Part shown: positions 1-6,503 of the stretch, piece after piece | Position numbering within the stretch: the stretch's first letter is position 1 | How the letters are laid out: the number at the start of each line of letters is the position of its first letter | Assembly: GCA_014383605.1 (NCBI GenBank) | Contig: JACNHM010000420.1 | Location: 1-14,184 of the forward strand | Origin: Chloroflexota bacterium | Lineage (GTDB): Bacteria > Chloroflexota > Anaerolineae > UBA3071 | Length of the DNA: 14,184 bases | Direction of reading: 5' to 3' | Notes under the pieces: model-generated | Told to the model about the DNA's origin: nothing | Databases searched by the model: none | Seen by the model: only the letters and a program-made list of their open reading frames with translations | Program-made: the position numbers and the translations under genes

Positions 1-33
1 CCGCTCCTCGCGCCTTACCTCAAGCGCGCTTCT

Positions 34-77
34 GCCGGCGAGAACGGGGCCAAGGCGACTGCCCAGTTCTCGCCGGC
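34..77 (-). terminator. Stem-loop 3' of the OadG-like gene
   Basis: A perfect 12-bp inverted repeat, GCCGGCGAGAAC at 34-45 and GTTCTCGCCGGC at 66-77, starts 4 nt past the stop codon of the OadG-like gene. The 20-nt loop can pair further (GGGC 47-50 with GCCC 61-64). No T-run follows on the minus strand, so this is not a textbook intrinsic terminator. It may end transcription weakly or protect the mRNA 3' end. Positions 1-33 show nothing I can assign. Confidence 0.5.
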
Positions 78-81
78 CTGA

Positions 82-465
82 TCAGCGGCGCGGCGACCAG
101 GATTGCAGTTGACGGCTGCGGCCGACGGCCAGCCAGCGGGTGAGCAGCGGCGGCAGTCGCCAGCCGATGGCTTCTTCGGCGGCTTCTTCCTCTCGCCACA
201 GCGCCAGCGCGGTCATGATGGCCGCCAGTTCTGCCGCCGTGGGGCCGGCTTGGGCCTCGGCGATGGGCACAAGGGGCGTTTCTTCTATCACCGGTGTCGC
301 AGCCTGATCTCGCCGGCGCCGCCACAGGCCGGCGAAAGGTTTCTCGCCCGGCGGAAACAACCGCTGCATGGCGACCATGAGACCCCAGAGCAGCGCCAGG
401 GCGGCGAAGACCAGTCCCATGCCGATGACGGTGATGATCAAGCCTTGTTTGAGCAGTTCGGTCAT
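82..465 (-). CDS. OadG-family (sodium pump decarboxylase gamma-like) small membrane protein
   Basis: 127 aa. One strong transmembrane helix at about residues 8-32, containing the IGMGLVF pattern typical of the OadG gamma subunit. A charged, low-complexity stretch follows, then an Ala-rich segment (ELAAIMTALALW, about 79-90) of the type found at the C-terminus of gamma subunits. In known complexes the gamma subunit anchors and helps assemble the carboxyltransferase (OadA) and the membrane ion-translocating subunit (OadB) of Na+-pumping decarboxylases. Neither partner is in this window; they would have to lie beyond position 1 or elsewhere. The ATG comes 1 nt after the stop of the PAP2 gene, so the two are probably cotranscribed and coupled. 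The SD is weak. The last ~30 residues (after the ALW segment) look unlike the family. Function is inferred from the helix pattern and length. Confidence 0.7.
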   Translation of the reverse strand: MTELLKQGLIITVIGMGLVFAALALLWGLMVAMQRLFPPGEKPFAGLWRRRRDQAATPVIEETPLVPIAEAQAGPTAAELAAIMTALALWREEEAAEEAIGWRLPPLLTRWLAVGRSRQLQSWSPRR

Positions 466-466
466 T

Positions 467-1417
467 TCACGATCTCGCTTCGGTCTGGGCCAGGCGCAGC
501 TTGACGAAGAGCCAGGGGGCCAGCAGGATGGCCGCCAGCCCCGTGCCGGCGTAGCGCAGGAAGCGCAAGGCCATGGCCAGGCCGTGGGCCATCTCCTCTG
601 GCAGGAGCAGCTTCGGCCCTTGCCAGAAGATGAGCGTAATGAGGAGGCCCGCGACCAGGCGCAGCAGCCGCTGCCACCAGGGGCCGTCCACGCGGAAGCG
701 GATGCAACGGGGCTCGAACAAGAAGCCCACGCTCATGCCCAGGATGGTGCCCATGACCGTGGCCGCATCGGGGGCGGGATAGAGGCCGCGTATGTCTGCC
801 CGGTGCAGGAAGAGGCCGGCGATGGGCAGGATGATGGCCAGGGCCAGCTTCAGCGCCAGCGGCTGCCGGCCCAGACTCTGTTCGGCGCGTGGCATCAGCC
901 ACAGGAACAGGGCGAGGAAGATGACGCCCACGATCCACCCGCCGATCACGGCCACCGGATCGTGCACGCCCACGTAGATGCGGGCGAAGCCGATCAGGAA
1001 CACCAGAGGAACGATCAGCGCCCAGACGATGGCCTGGCGCGCTCTGCTGGCCAGGAAGCCCCAGACGGCGACGCCGCTCTGGGCGTGGCCGCTGGGGAAG
1101 GAGGGATTGGGCGGGTCCACCGGCCGCAGCACGCGGACGCGAGGGTCCGAAGGCCGGGGGATCAGGAAGATGTGCTTGATGAGGCTGTTGAGATAGGTGG
1201 AGAGCAGCAGGGCGTAAGCCAGCCAGCGTCCGATCTTCTTGCTGAAGCACCAATACACCAGCGGCAGCAACAACAGGAAGAATTCCTCGTCGCCCAGGAA
1301 AGAGAAGACAGCGAAGAGGCCGTCGAGGAAGGGCGTTGACCACGACTGCACCCCGACGATGAGGTCTTCCCCCCAGGGCACGAGCGATAGCAACAGCGAT
1401 TGCAGCCACTCGATCAT
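467..1417 (-). CDS. PAP2-family membrane phosphatase
   Basis: 316 aa, integral membrane protein with several hydrophobic helices. The three PAP2 (type 2 phosphatidic acid phosphatase) motifs are visible: K81-x6-RP (KHIFLIPRP, 81-89), PSGH (108-111) with the general-acid His, and R146-x5-H152 (RIYVGVH) with the nucleophilic His. Family members remove phosphate from lipid phosphates such as phosphatidate or undecaprenyl diphosphate at the membrane face; the substrate here cannot be told. The Asp normally four residues after the nucleophilic His is Ala156, while an Asp sits at His+1 (D153). The C-terminal third adds further membrane helices beyond the core domain. ATG chosen because GGAGG lies 6 nt upstream. 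The start overlaps the stop of the 26-codon ORF upstream (ATGA), and the OadG-like gene follows after 1 nt. Confidence 0.88.
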   Translation of the reverse strand: MIEWLQSLLLSLVPWGEDLIVGVQSWSTPFLDGLFAVFSFLGDEEFFLLLLPLVYWCFSKKIGRWLAYALLLSTYLNSLIKHIFLIPRPSDPRVRVLRPVDPPNPSFPSGHAQSGVAVWGFLASRARQAIVWALIVPLVFLIGFARIYVGVHDPVAVIGGWIVGVIFLALFLWLMPRAEQSLGRQPLALKLALAIILPIAGLFLHRADIRGLYPAPDAATVMGTILGMSVGFLFEPRCIRFRVDGPWWQRLLRLVAGLLITLIFWQGPKLLLPEEMAHGLAMALRFLRYAGTGLAAILLAPWLFVKLRLAQTEARS

Positions 1418-1494
1418 TGATGACCTCCGGCAACATCGGCGACCAGGGTCTCCAGCTCAGCGAGGAACCGTTCGACTACAGTCGTTCCCGCCAT
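1414..1494 (-). pseudogene. 26-codon ORF, possible truncated toxin start
   Basis: A 26-codon ORF (begins MAGTTVVERFLAELETLV) with a strong SD: GAGGAGG about 7 nt before its ATG. It overlaps the end of the antitoxin-like gene by 19 nt and ends in an ATGA overlap with the PAP2 start. Overlapping starts of this kind are usual between an antitoxin and its toxin. The amphipathic VVERFLAELETLV segment is compatible with the N-terminal helix of a small toxin (for example the DUF6516/TumE type), but the rest of such a protein is missing. It could instead be a leader ORF that couples PAP2 translation. I favour a remnant, with low certainty. Confidence 0.35.
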
Positions 1495-1799
1495 GCTTGC
1501 GCCTCCTCGATGCGATGCACCCATTCGATGGCGTCCGCTTCCCACAGCGGATGTTCCTGGTTAACGGCGTCCAGGAATTCCTGATCAGTGCAGATACGCC
1601 GGTTGAATGTGGCGTAGTCCAGGCCATATTGCTGTTCGTAAACAGCGATTCTCCGCTCTGCCTGCTCGATGTGCTGTAGGCAATTGTCCACAGCATAGCG
1701 GCGCAAAGCAGCCTCAGCTACCTTCTCCGGATCTCCCAGTCCCCTCAGGCTTTCAAACAGAGTTTCTCGGATCGGAATGGTCAGAGTGTCCACTGTCAT
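1476..1799 (-). CDS. Small antitoxin-like protein (TumA-like, tentative)
   Basis: 107 aa, charged and predicted mostly helical. The N-terminus (TVDTLTIPIRETLFESL, then GDPEKVAEAALRRYAV) resembles the short strand plus helices of ribbon-helix-helix-type antitoxins. The C-terminal half (FNRRI, HPLWEADAIEWVHRIEEA) matches my memory of small proteins found directly upstream of DUF6516/TumE-type toxins; that recollection needs a search. Start ATG with GGAGG 6 nt upstream. The gene ends inside the 26-codon ORF, where a toxin partner would start, so the antitoxin may now be an orphan. It lies 33 nt after the peptidase stop. The local sequence looks lower in GC than the neighbouring genes, which fits acquired DNA. 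Direct autoregulation is possible but no clear operator is seen. Confidence 0.55.
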   Translation of the reverse strand: MTVDTLTIPIRETLFESLRGLGDPEKVAEAALRRYAVDNCLQHIEQAERRIAVYEQQYGLDYATFNRRICTDQEFLDAVNQEHPLWEADAIEWVHRIEEAQAWRERL

Positions 1800-1832
1800 C
1801 GGTTTCCTCCAGATGCGGTTGTTCTATATCGC

Positions 1833-2918
1833 TCACTGCCGCACGATTTCCAGCAGCAACTGGGCGCAGCCGACCATGTCGGCGATGGCGATGTGCTCTC
1901 GCTTGGTGTGCACATCGGCCATGCCGGTGCTCAGCGGCACGCTCTGGATGCCGGTGTGGTTGAAGATATTGGCATCGGAGCCGCCGCCACTGGCTACGGG
2001 GAGCGGTTCCAGGCCCAGACGGCGAGCGGCGGCCTCCACCTGACGGTAGATGGGTGCATTTTCGGCCACGACGTAGCGGCGATAAGGATACTCAACCTCA
2101 ATGTCCAGCGTAGCCCCGTGACGGGCAGCCGCTTCTTCCAGTGCCTGTATCATGGCTGCCTTCTGGTGTTCCAGCTTGGCCTCGTTGCGGCTGCGGGTCA
2201 TGCCTTTCATCGTCACCTTCTCGGGCACGATGTTGCTGGCCGTGCCTCCCTCGATGACACCGATGTTGGCCACTGTCTCCTCGTCAATGCGGCCCAAGGG
2301 CATGGCGGCGATGGCCTCGGCGGCCACGCGGATGGCGCTGATGCCCTTTTCCGGCTCCGAACCGGCGTGCGCGGCGCGGCCGTGCACCGTCACGAGCAGT
2401 TTGCTCTGCGAAGGAGCGCTGACGATGAAGGTGCCGATGGGGCCGCCGCTGTCCAGCACCAGCCCTTCCCGCGCCCGCAGGCGGGCCAGATCAATCCGGC
2501 CCTGGCGGCCCATGTTGGTCTCCTCTTCCACCGTGAGGAGCACCTCCAGCGGGCGGTGCGGCAGCCCTTGCTCTTTCAGCACCTGCAACACTTCCAGAAT
2601 GACGGCGACGCCCGATTTGTCGTCGGCTCCCAGGATGGTGGTGCCGTCGGAGTGGATCACGCCGTCGCGGATCACCGGCGTGATGCCCCGGTCTTTGCCC
2701 ACGGTGTCCATGTGGGCGCTGACCATCAGCCAGTCGCCGGCGGCCTGCTCGCCATCGAGCCAGGCGAAGACATTGCCGGAGGCATCGCGCTCTACGGCCA
2801 GTCCCAGCGCGACCAGACGCGCCGCCAGCTCGCGGCCGATGGCCTCTTCGTGCCCGCTGGGGCTGTCAATGCGCACCAGGTCGAGAAACGTTTGTACCAG
2901 ACGATTTTTGTGGATCAA
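1833..2918 (-). CDS. M20-family metallopeptidase, peptidase T-like
   Basis: 361 aa from the chosen TTG start. Cytosolic di-zinc aminopeptidase fold; family members such as PepT release N-terminal residues from short peptides. Metal and catalytic residues are all present: H69 and D71 (AHMDTV), D99 (GADDKSG), E131/E132 (VEEE), D156 (VLDSGG) and H337 (DVHTKREH). The lid/dimerisation domain lies between about 165 and 275 (HGRAAHAG, EGGTASNIVPE). Start choice: the open frame runs upstream to 2975, but an almost perfect SD, AAGGAGGA at 2930-2923, lies 4 nt before TTG at 2918, and homologous sequence begins there. The extra 19 codons would run into the 7-bp repeat tract and are unlikely to be translated. 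The gene follows recN by about 106 nt, with the repeat tract between. Confidence 0.92.
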   Translation of the reverse strand: MIHKNRLVQTFLDLVRIDSPSGHEEAIGRELAARLVALGLAVERDASGNVFAWLDGEQAAGDWLMVSAHMDTVGKDRGITPVIRDGVIHSDGTTILGADDKSGVAVILEVLQVLKEQGLPHRPLEVLLTVEEETNMGRQGRIDLARLRAREGLVLDSGGPIGTFIVSAPSQSKLLVTVHGRAAHAGSEPEKGISAIRVAAEAIAAMPLGRIDEETVANIGVIEGGTASNIVPEKVTMKGMTRSRNEAKLEHQKAAMIQALEEAAARHGATLDIEVEYPYRRYVVAENAPIYRQVEAAARRLGLEPLPVASGGGSDANIFNHTGIQSVPLSTGMADVHTKREHIAIADMVGCAQLLLEIVRQ

Positions 2919-2967
2919 TTCATCCTCCTTCAAGTCTGTCAGCGGAACAGCGGAAAGCGTGCCCGCC

Positions 2968-3015
2968 AAGCTCAAAGCTCAAAGCTCAAAGTTCAAAGTT
3001 CAAAGCTCAAAGCTC
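2968..3015. repeat. Tandem 7-bp repeat (CTCAAAG/TTCAAAG) between peptidase and recN
   Basis: About 6.5 copies of a 7-bp unit, CTCAAAG with some TTCAAAG variants, fill the spacer. A related unit (TTTTGGA) continues from about 3047 to 3077 inside the end of recN. CAAAGCTCAAA (3001-3011) is the exact reverse complement of TTTGAGCTTTG (3056-3066), so the two blocks can form a hairpin across the recN stop codon. Possible roles are transcript 3'-end formation or simple slippage growth; nothing proves either. Confidence 0.85.
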
Positions 3016-3024
3016 CTGCCTCTT

Positions 3025-4821
3025 TCAACCGCCGTTTCCGGAAAGGGTTTTGGATTTTGAGCTTTGGATTTTGGATTTCATCTCCGCCATTTCGACCAGC
3101 ATGTCTTGCACGGACTGGCGGCCGGCGTCGGTCTCGGCGCCCAGCATCTGCGCCAGTTCCTGCAAACGGGCCTCGCCGCCGATCGGCTCGGCGGTGGTGA
3201 TGGTGCGCTCGCCCACGACGCGCTTGTTCACCTCGATGTGCGTATCGCCGTAGGCGGCCAGTTGCGGCAGATGGGTCACGCAGAGCACCTGGTGGCTGGG
3301 CGAGGGGGAGGGCGCATCCGCCGGCGGGGCGGTCAGCCGCCACAGCTTCTGGCCCACCGTGGCTCCCACGCGGCCGCCGATGCCGGCATCAATCTCGTCG
3401 AAGATCAGCGTCGGCGTGGCGTCGGCGTGGCTGAGCACTGCCTTCAGCGCCAGCATCAGGCGGGAGGTCTCGCCGCCGGAGGCGACTTTGACCAGAGGAC
3501 GCAGCGGCTCGCCGGGATTGGCGGAGACCAGGAACTCCACCCGATCCAGCCCTGTGGCGTCGAAGGCCAGGCGGCGGCCGTCCACGTGGGCGCCCGTCGG
3601 ATCATCCACCTGCGTGATGGCCACGCCGAAGCGCGCCCGCGCCATGCGCAGGTCGGCCATCTCGGTTTCCACCGCCGCGGCCAGCCGCTCGGCGGCTTCC
3701 TGCCGTCGGGACGAAAGCTGCGCGCCCAGCTTGCCCAGGGCGCGCAGCAGTTGCTCCTCCTCCGCCTCCAGCTCTTCGATGCGCTCCTCGGCGTGGGTGA
3801 TGCTGTCCAACTCCTGCTGCGCGGCCGCGCCGAAAGCCAGCACCTCGGCAATGGAATCGCCGTACTTGCGCTTGAGGCTGTAGATGAGTCCCAGCCGCTC
3901 CTCCACCTGCGCCAGCCGCCGCGGGGAGTATTCGATCTCATTGCCGTAAGCCCGCAGAGAGCGGGCCAGCTCCTGCAAGGCCTCGGCCGTTCTTTCGGCC
4001 TCCTGGCGGAGCGGCTGCAGGGTGGGATCAATGCGCTCCAGCTTACTCAGTTGCTGGATGGCCTGGCCCAGCAGGTCGAGGGCTGACGCCTGTTCAGCCG
4101 GCGCCTCTTCCAGGGCCTGACACACGTCGTCGGTCAGGCGCGTCAACTGCTCGGCGTTGGCCAAACGGTTGCGCTCCGCCTTCAGAGCTTCTTCCTCGCC
4201 TTCGCCAAGCTGGGCGGCGTTGATCTCGTTGACCTGGAAGGTGAGCAGGTCGACGCGGCGGGCCAGCTCTCGCTCGTCGCGGCGCAGCGCGGTCAACTCC
4301 TGGCGCACGCGGCGCAGCGCCCGCGTCTGTGCGGCGAAGTCGGCGCGCGGCTCTTCCAGCCCGGCGTAGCGGTCGAGGAGGTTGACGTGCTCCCGCACAC
4401 GCAGCAGCGAGAGGTGTCGTCCCTGGCCGTGGATGTCCACCAGGAGCTCGCCGATCTCCCGCAGGAGCTGCGAGGAGACGGCCCGTCCGTTGACGCGGCT
4501 GACGCTGCGGCCGCCGCGGCGCACCTCGCGGGCCAGGATCAGCTCATCGTTATCGCCCTCCAGCCCGTGCTCGGTGAGCAAGGGGGCCAGGGCGGCAGTC
4601 ACGTGGGGTTCGGGGATGAAGACGCCTTCGATCTGCGCCCGCCTGGCGCCGGCGCGGATCACTTCCTGATCGACCCGCTCGCCCAGCAGCAGGCTCACGG
4701 CCTCGATGATGATGGACTTGCCGGCGCCGGTCTCGCCCGTGAGCACGTTGAGGCCGGCGCCCAGGGCCAGATGCAGGTTTTCGATGATGGCGAAGTTCTG
4801 GATGTGAAGCTCAGCAAGCAC
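3025..4821 (-). CDS. recN: DNA repair protein RecN
   Basis: 598 aa SMC-like ATPase that acts at DNA double-strand breaks in recombinational repair. Walker A GETGAGKS at 29-36 follows the family N-terminus (LHIQNFAIIENL). A long coiled-coil region occupies about 150-400. The ABC signature SGGETSRL is at about 448-455, Walker B LIFDEIDAGIGG at about 472-483, and the H-loop region CVTHLPQLA follows near 514-522. Length is slightly above the usual ~555 aa. Part of the excess is a Pro/Ser linker (PPADAPSPSPS) near 500, and part is a C-terminal tail (KSKIQSSKSKTL...) written in the 7-bp repeat sequence. Start is GTG, preceded by GAGGTGATC, which pairs fully with the 16S tail. I see no convincing SOS box; the element at 4850-5124 sits directly upstream and could influence expression. 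Confidence 0.96.
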   Translation of the reverse strand: MLAELHIQNFAIIENLHLALGAGLNVLTGETGAGKSIIIEAVSLLLGERVDQEVIRAGARRAQIEGVFIPEPHVTAALAPLLTEHGLEGDNDELILAREVRRGGRSVSRVNGRAVSSQLLREIGELLVDIHGQGRHLSLLRVREHVNLLDRYAGLEEPRADFAAQTRALRRVRQELTALRRDERELARRVDLLTFQVNEINAAQLGEGEEEALKAERNRLANAEQLTRLTDDVCQALEEAPAEQASALDLLGQAIQQLSKLERIDPTLQPLRQEAERTAEALQELARSLRAYGNEIEYSPRRLAQVEERLGLIYSLKRKYGDSIAEVLAFGAAAQQELDSITHAEERIEELEAEEEQLLRALGKLGAQLSSRRQEAAERLAAAVETEMADLRMARARFGVAITQVDDPTGAHVDGRRLAFDATGLDRVEFLVSANPGEPLRPLVKVASGGETSRLMLALKAVLSHADATPTLIFDEIDAGIGGRVGATVGQKLWRLTAPPADAPSPSPSHQVLCVTHLPQLAAYGDTHIEVNKRVVGERTITTAEPIGGEARLQELAQMLGAETDAGRQSVQDMLVEMAEMKSKIQSSKSKTLSGNGG

Positions 4822-4849
4822 AGATCACCTCTCGTTCCATAACAAATCG

Positions 4850-5124
4850 GGTGGTCTACCACTTTTGTGTTGAGGTCCTTTCTTCACCGCAGAGCACGCG
4901 GAGCACGCAGAGATTCTTTGGTTTTCTCAGCGTGCTCGGCGGTCTCCGCGGTTGAAAAGCGGTCGAAACTGGCATCAACACGGTTAGGGGAGACTACTAC
5001 CTGATCAGAATGGTTTTGATAGTTGTGATGAGGACGATAGCTCTGCACGTGTCGACGAAAAGCAGGATAGGGGACGCTGCGTCCCATTCATAACCTATCA
5101 GAATCACCGTGTTGAGGTACTACC
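4850..5124. mobile_element. MITE-like element, copy A (long form)
   Basis: The first 149 bp (4850-4998) match copy C at roughly 90% by eye and copy B less closely. The left end starts GGTGGTCT and reaches GTGTTGA by 4873; its inverted partner runs from TCAACACGG at 4975. An inner imperfect palindrome (CACCGCAGAG... / ...CCGCGGTTGAA) lies at about 4883-4957. A further 126 bp (4999-5124) end in a second inverted terminus, ACCGTGTTGAGG then TACTACC. The whole 275 bp is flanked by a perfect 8-bp direct repeat, ACAAATCG, at 4842-4849 and 5125-5132. The extra part holds a perfect palindrome, GGGACGC-T-GCGTCCC (5071-5085). There is no transposase; the small ORFs across it are repeat translations. 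Confidence 0.75.
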
Positions 5125-5131
5125 ACAAATC

Positions 5132-5197
5132 GCCACAGATCTCCAAGATGGCACGGAGAGCAGATCAGAAATCAGTGCAATCAGTGCAATCTGTGGT
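5132..5197. repeat. Inverted arrays of 9-bp units at the end of the HAD gene
   Basis: Left array: GCCACAGAT, CTCCAAGAT, GGCACGGAG (5132-5158). Right array: ATCAGTGCA, ATCAGTGCA, ATCTGTGGT (5171-5197). The arms are inverted with respect to each other (GCCACAGAT pairs with ATCTGTGGT almost fully), giving a large imperfect hairpin. The right array lies inside the HAD coding frame and encodes its last residues. The same unit family recurs at 6550-6576 and 6844-6870. Confidence 0.75.
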
Positions 5198-5836
5198 GAG
5201 CAAAGCTGCCAGCCGCGGCAGCAGGGGGCGCAGGTCTGGCTTTTCCAGCACGATGTCGGCTGCGGCGCGCACCTCGTCGGACGAAGGGTTCACGGCCACG
5301 CTGACGCCGGCCCGTTCGAAGAGAGCGATGTCCGACGTGCTGTCGCCCACGGCCAGCAGCGCATCGGCCGGTACTCCCAACTCGGCCATCAACCGGTCGG
5401 CGATGGCTCCTTTGCCGCCTTCCGGCACTCGCTCCACCGCTTCGCCCGTCAGGCGACCGCCGGCCACCAGCACTTCGTTGGCGAAGGCATATTCCAGGCC
5501 GCACTCACTCCGCACCAACTCGGCGTGCAGGGTGAGCCCCGTGCTGATCAGGGCCACGGTCACGCCAGCCTGCTGGAGCGCCCGCAGCACCTCACGCGCG
5601 CCGGGCACGTAGGGATTGGCCCGGAACAGGGCGATGATGCGCTCCACGGGCTGGCCGGCCCACAGTTCGGCGTCTCGTCGCAGCCATTCGGCGTAGGAAA
5701 TGTGGCCTTCCAGACCCATCTGGAAGAACTCCTGTGATTGCTCCCAGGTTCCCAGCCGTTGGTGCAGGTAGACGTAGGGGTCACGCACCTGTTTCAGCGT
5801 GCCATCCAGATCGAAGAGCGCCAGCTTGAGCCGCAT
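5165..5836 (-). CDS. HAD-family phosphatase (phosphoserine-phosphatase-like)
   Basis: 223 aa. Cytosolic haloacid-dehalogenase hydrolase of the SerB-like subtype with a helical cap after motif I. Motif I is DLDGT with nucleophile D9 and acid/base D11; motif II is S98 (LISTG); motif III is K142 (GGKGA); motif IV is GDSTSD at 164-169. Substrate is unknown; a small phosphorylated metabolite is likely. Start choice: an upstream in-frame ATG exists at 5863, but the likely -10 box overlaps it, so the leader would begin downstream. ATG at 5836 has AAAGGA about 10 nt upstream and gives the usual MxLxLxxFDLDGT start. The C-terminal residues after about 213 (TTDCTDCTDF) are written in the 9-bp dispersed repeat and are probably not native to the fold. 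Confidence 0.88.
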   Translation of the reverse strand: MRLKLALFDLDGTLKQVRDPYVYLHQRLGTWEQSQEFFQMGLEGHISYAEWLRRDAELWAGQPVERIIALFRANPYVPGAREVLRALQQAGVTVALISTGLTLHAELVRSECGLEYAFANEVLVAGGRLTGEAVERVPEGGKGAIADRLMAELGVPADALLAVGDSTSDIALFERAGVSVAVNPSSDEVRAAADIVLEKPDLRPLLPRLAALLTTDCTDCTDF

Positions 5837-5861
5837 GGGGTGAGGTGTCCTTTCCCGGAAC

Positions 5862-5867
5862 ATTGTA
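5862..5867 (-). promoter_or_regulatory. Candidate -10 box of the HAD gene
   Basis: TACAAT reads on the minus strand at 5867-5862, putting transcription start near 5855, about 19 nt before the chosen ATG. I see no good -35 at 16-18 bp, so this is tentative. Confidence 0.4.
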
Positions 5868-5907
5868 CACCAAGTTGGGCAAAAAGGGAAGAAGGCCTCT
5901 TCAGCAT

Positions 5908-5923
5908 TCGCTCACCTGAGCGA
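5908..5923. promoter_or_regulatory. 16-bp palindrome in a divergent promoter region
   Basis: TCGCTCA-CC-TGAGCGA is a perfect inverted repeat in the 253-bp spacer between the divergent HAD and holin-like genes. It sits about 40 bp upstream of the HAD -10 box and about 70 bp upstream of the holin -35. The size and place suit a dimeric regulator site, but no regulator is identified. The rest of this spacer shows only the two promoters. Confidence 0.4.
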
Positions 5924-5993
5924 TCACAGCGGCAGGGCGCTCTGCGACGCGACTTTCCGGCTCGTCTTTCGTAGTAGATAGTGGTGCTCGTAC

Positions 5994-6022
5994 TTGCGCA
6001 CCGGCGGCAACGCGTGTACAAT
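5994..6022 (+). promoter_or_regulatory. Sigma-70-type promoter of the holin-like gene
   Basis: TTGCGC (5994-5999), 17 bp, TACAAT (6017-6022). Start of transcription is expected near 6029, leaving a leader of about 60 nt. The leader holds a 7-bp hairpin (GGAAACC 6042-6048 / GGTTTCC 6056-6062) before the SD AAGGAGG (6076-6082). Confidence 0.75.
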
Positions 6023-6089
6023 CAGGCAGTTTATCGGCCCCGGAAACCTGTGATGGGTTTCCACCTGAAATCAGCAAGGAGGTTCGCTC

Positions 6090-6476
6090 ATGACCCGTCT
6101 CATCATTCGCTGGCTGATCAACGCTGCGGCGCTGTGGGCTGCTGCGGCGTTGGTCTCGGGCATCGGCTACGAGGGCTGGCCGGCGCTGCTCATCGTGGCC
6201 CTCATCTTCGGCCTGGTCAACGCGCTGATCCGGCCCATCCTCAAGCTGCTGACCTGCCCGCTGCAAGTGCTCACCCTGGGGCTGTTCACCATCGTCATCA
6301 ACGCCCTGATGCTGCTGCTGACCTCCTGGCTGGCAGACCAGTTCAACATCGCCTTCTGGGTCAGTGGCTTCTGGCCCGATGCCGTGCTCGGCGCGCTGGT
6401 GGTCAGTGTGGTCAGCATCGTGCTGTCCATCTTCCTGAAGGACAGGGACGAAGAGCGGCGCAAGCGGCGGTCGTAG
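6090..6476 (+). CDS. Phage-holin-4-like (YvlD-type) four-helix membrane protein
   Basis: 128 aa with four hydrophobic segments at about 5-24, 31-52, 57-83 and 97-116, and a positively charged tail (KDRDEERRKRRS). The conserved pattern of this family is visible: the NALIRP segment, then LGLFTIVINALML in helix 3. The family is widespread in bacterial chromosomes and is not evidence of a prophage; the molecular role is poorly known, though YvlD-type proteins are often linked to envelope stress. It is the only intact plus-strand gene here and is monocistronic: own promoter, strong SD (AAGGAGG, 7 nt before ATG) and a terminator 28 nt after the stop. Confidence 0.88.
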   Translation: MTRLIIRWLINAAALWAAAALVSGIGYEGWPALLIVALIFGLVNALIRPILKLLTCPLQVLTLGLFTIVINALMLLLTSWLADQFNIAFWVSGFWPDAVLGALVVSVVSIVLSIFLKDRDEERRKRRS

Positions 6477-6503
6477 CCTGGCCTCGTCCACGTGCTGACA
6501 GCA

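Noticed and set aside
368..1339. 323-aa plus-strand ORF opposite PAP2
   Set aside because: Low-complexity Gln/Glu/His/Asp-rich shadow of the PAP2 gene, whose three motifs are in frame on the other strand.
1893..3200. 435-aa plus-strand ORF opposite the peptidase
   Set aside because: Antisense shadow; the M20 metal ligands are all intact on the minus strand.
3064..4086. 340-aa plus-strand ORF opposite recN
   Set aside because: Antisense shadow of recN; its composition (His/Gln/Gly/Arg-rich) is the mirror of a GC-rich coding strand, and recN motifs are unambiguous.
4822..4849. SOS box for recN
   Set aside because: No LexA-type palindrome of the known GAAC-N4-GTTC or CTGT-N8-ACAG forms is visible between recN and copy A.
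4884..5087. 67-aa minus-strand ORF across copy A (and an 85-aa ORF at 8755-9012 across copy C)
   Set aside because: Both share the segment ETAEHAEKTKESLRAP only because they translate the same palindromic repeat; no SD and no family resemblance.
5132..5197. CRISPR-like short repeats
   Set aside because: Units are 9 bp with no spacers and inverted halves; the 7-bp tract at 2968-3015 likewise lacks spacers, and no cas genes are present.
6090..6476. Prophage remnant suggested by the holin-like name
   Set aside because: The family is a common chromosomal membrane protein; no lysis, capsid or integrase genes are nearby.
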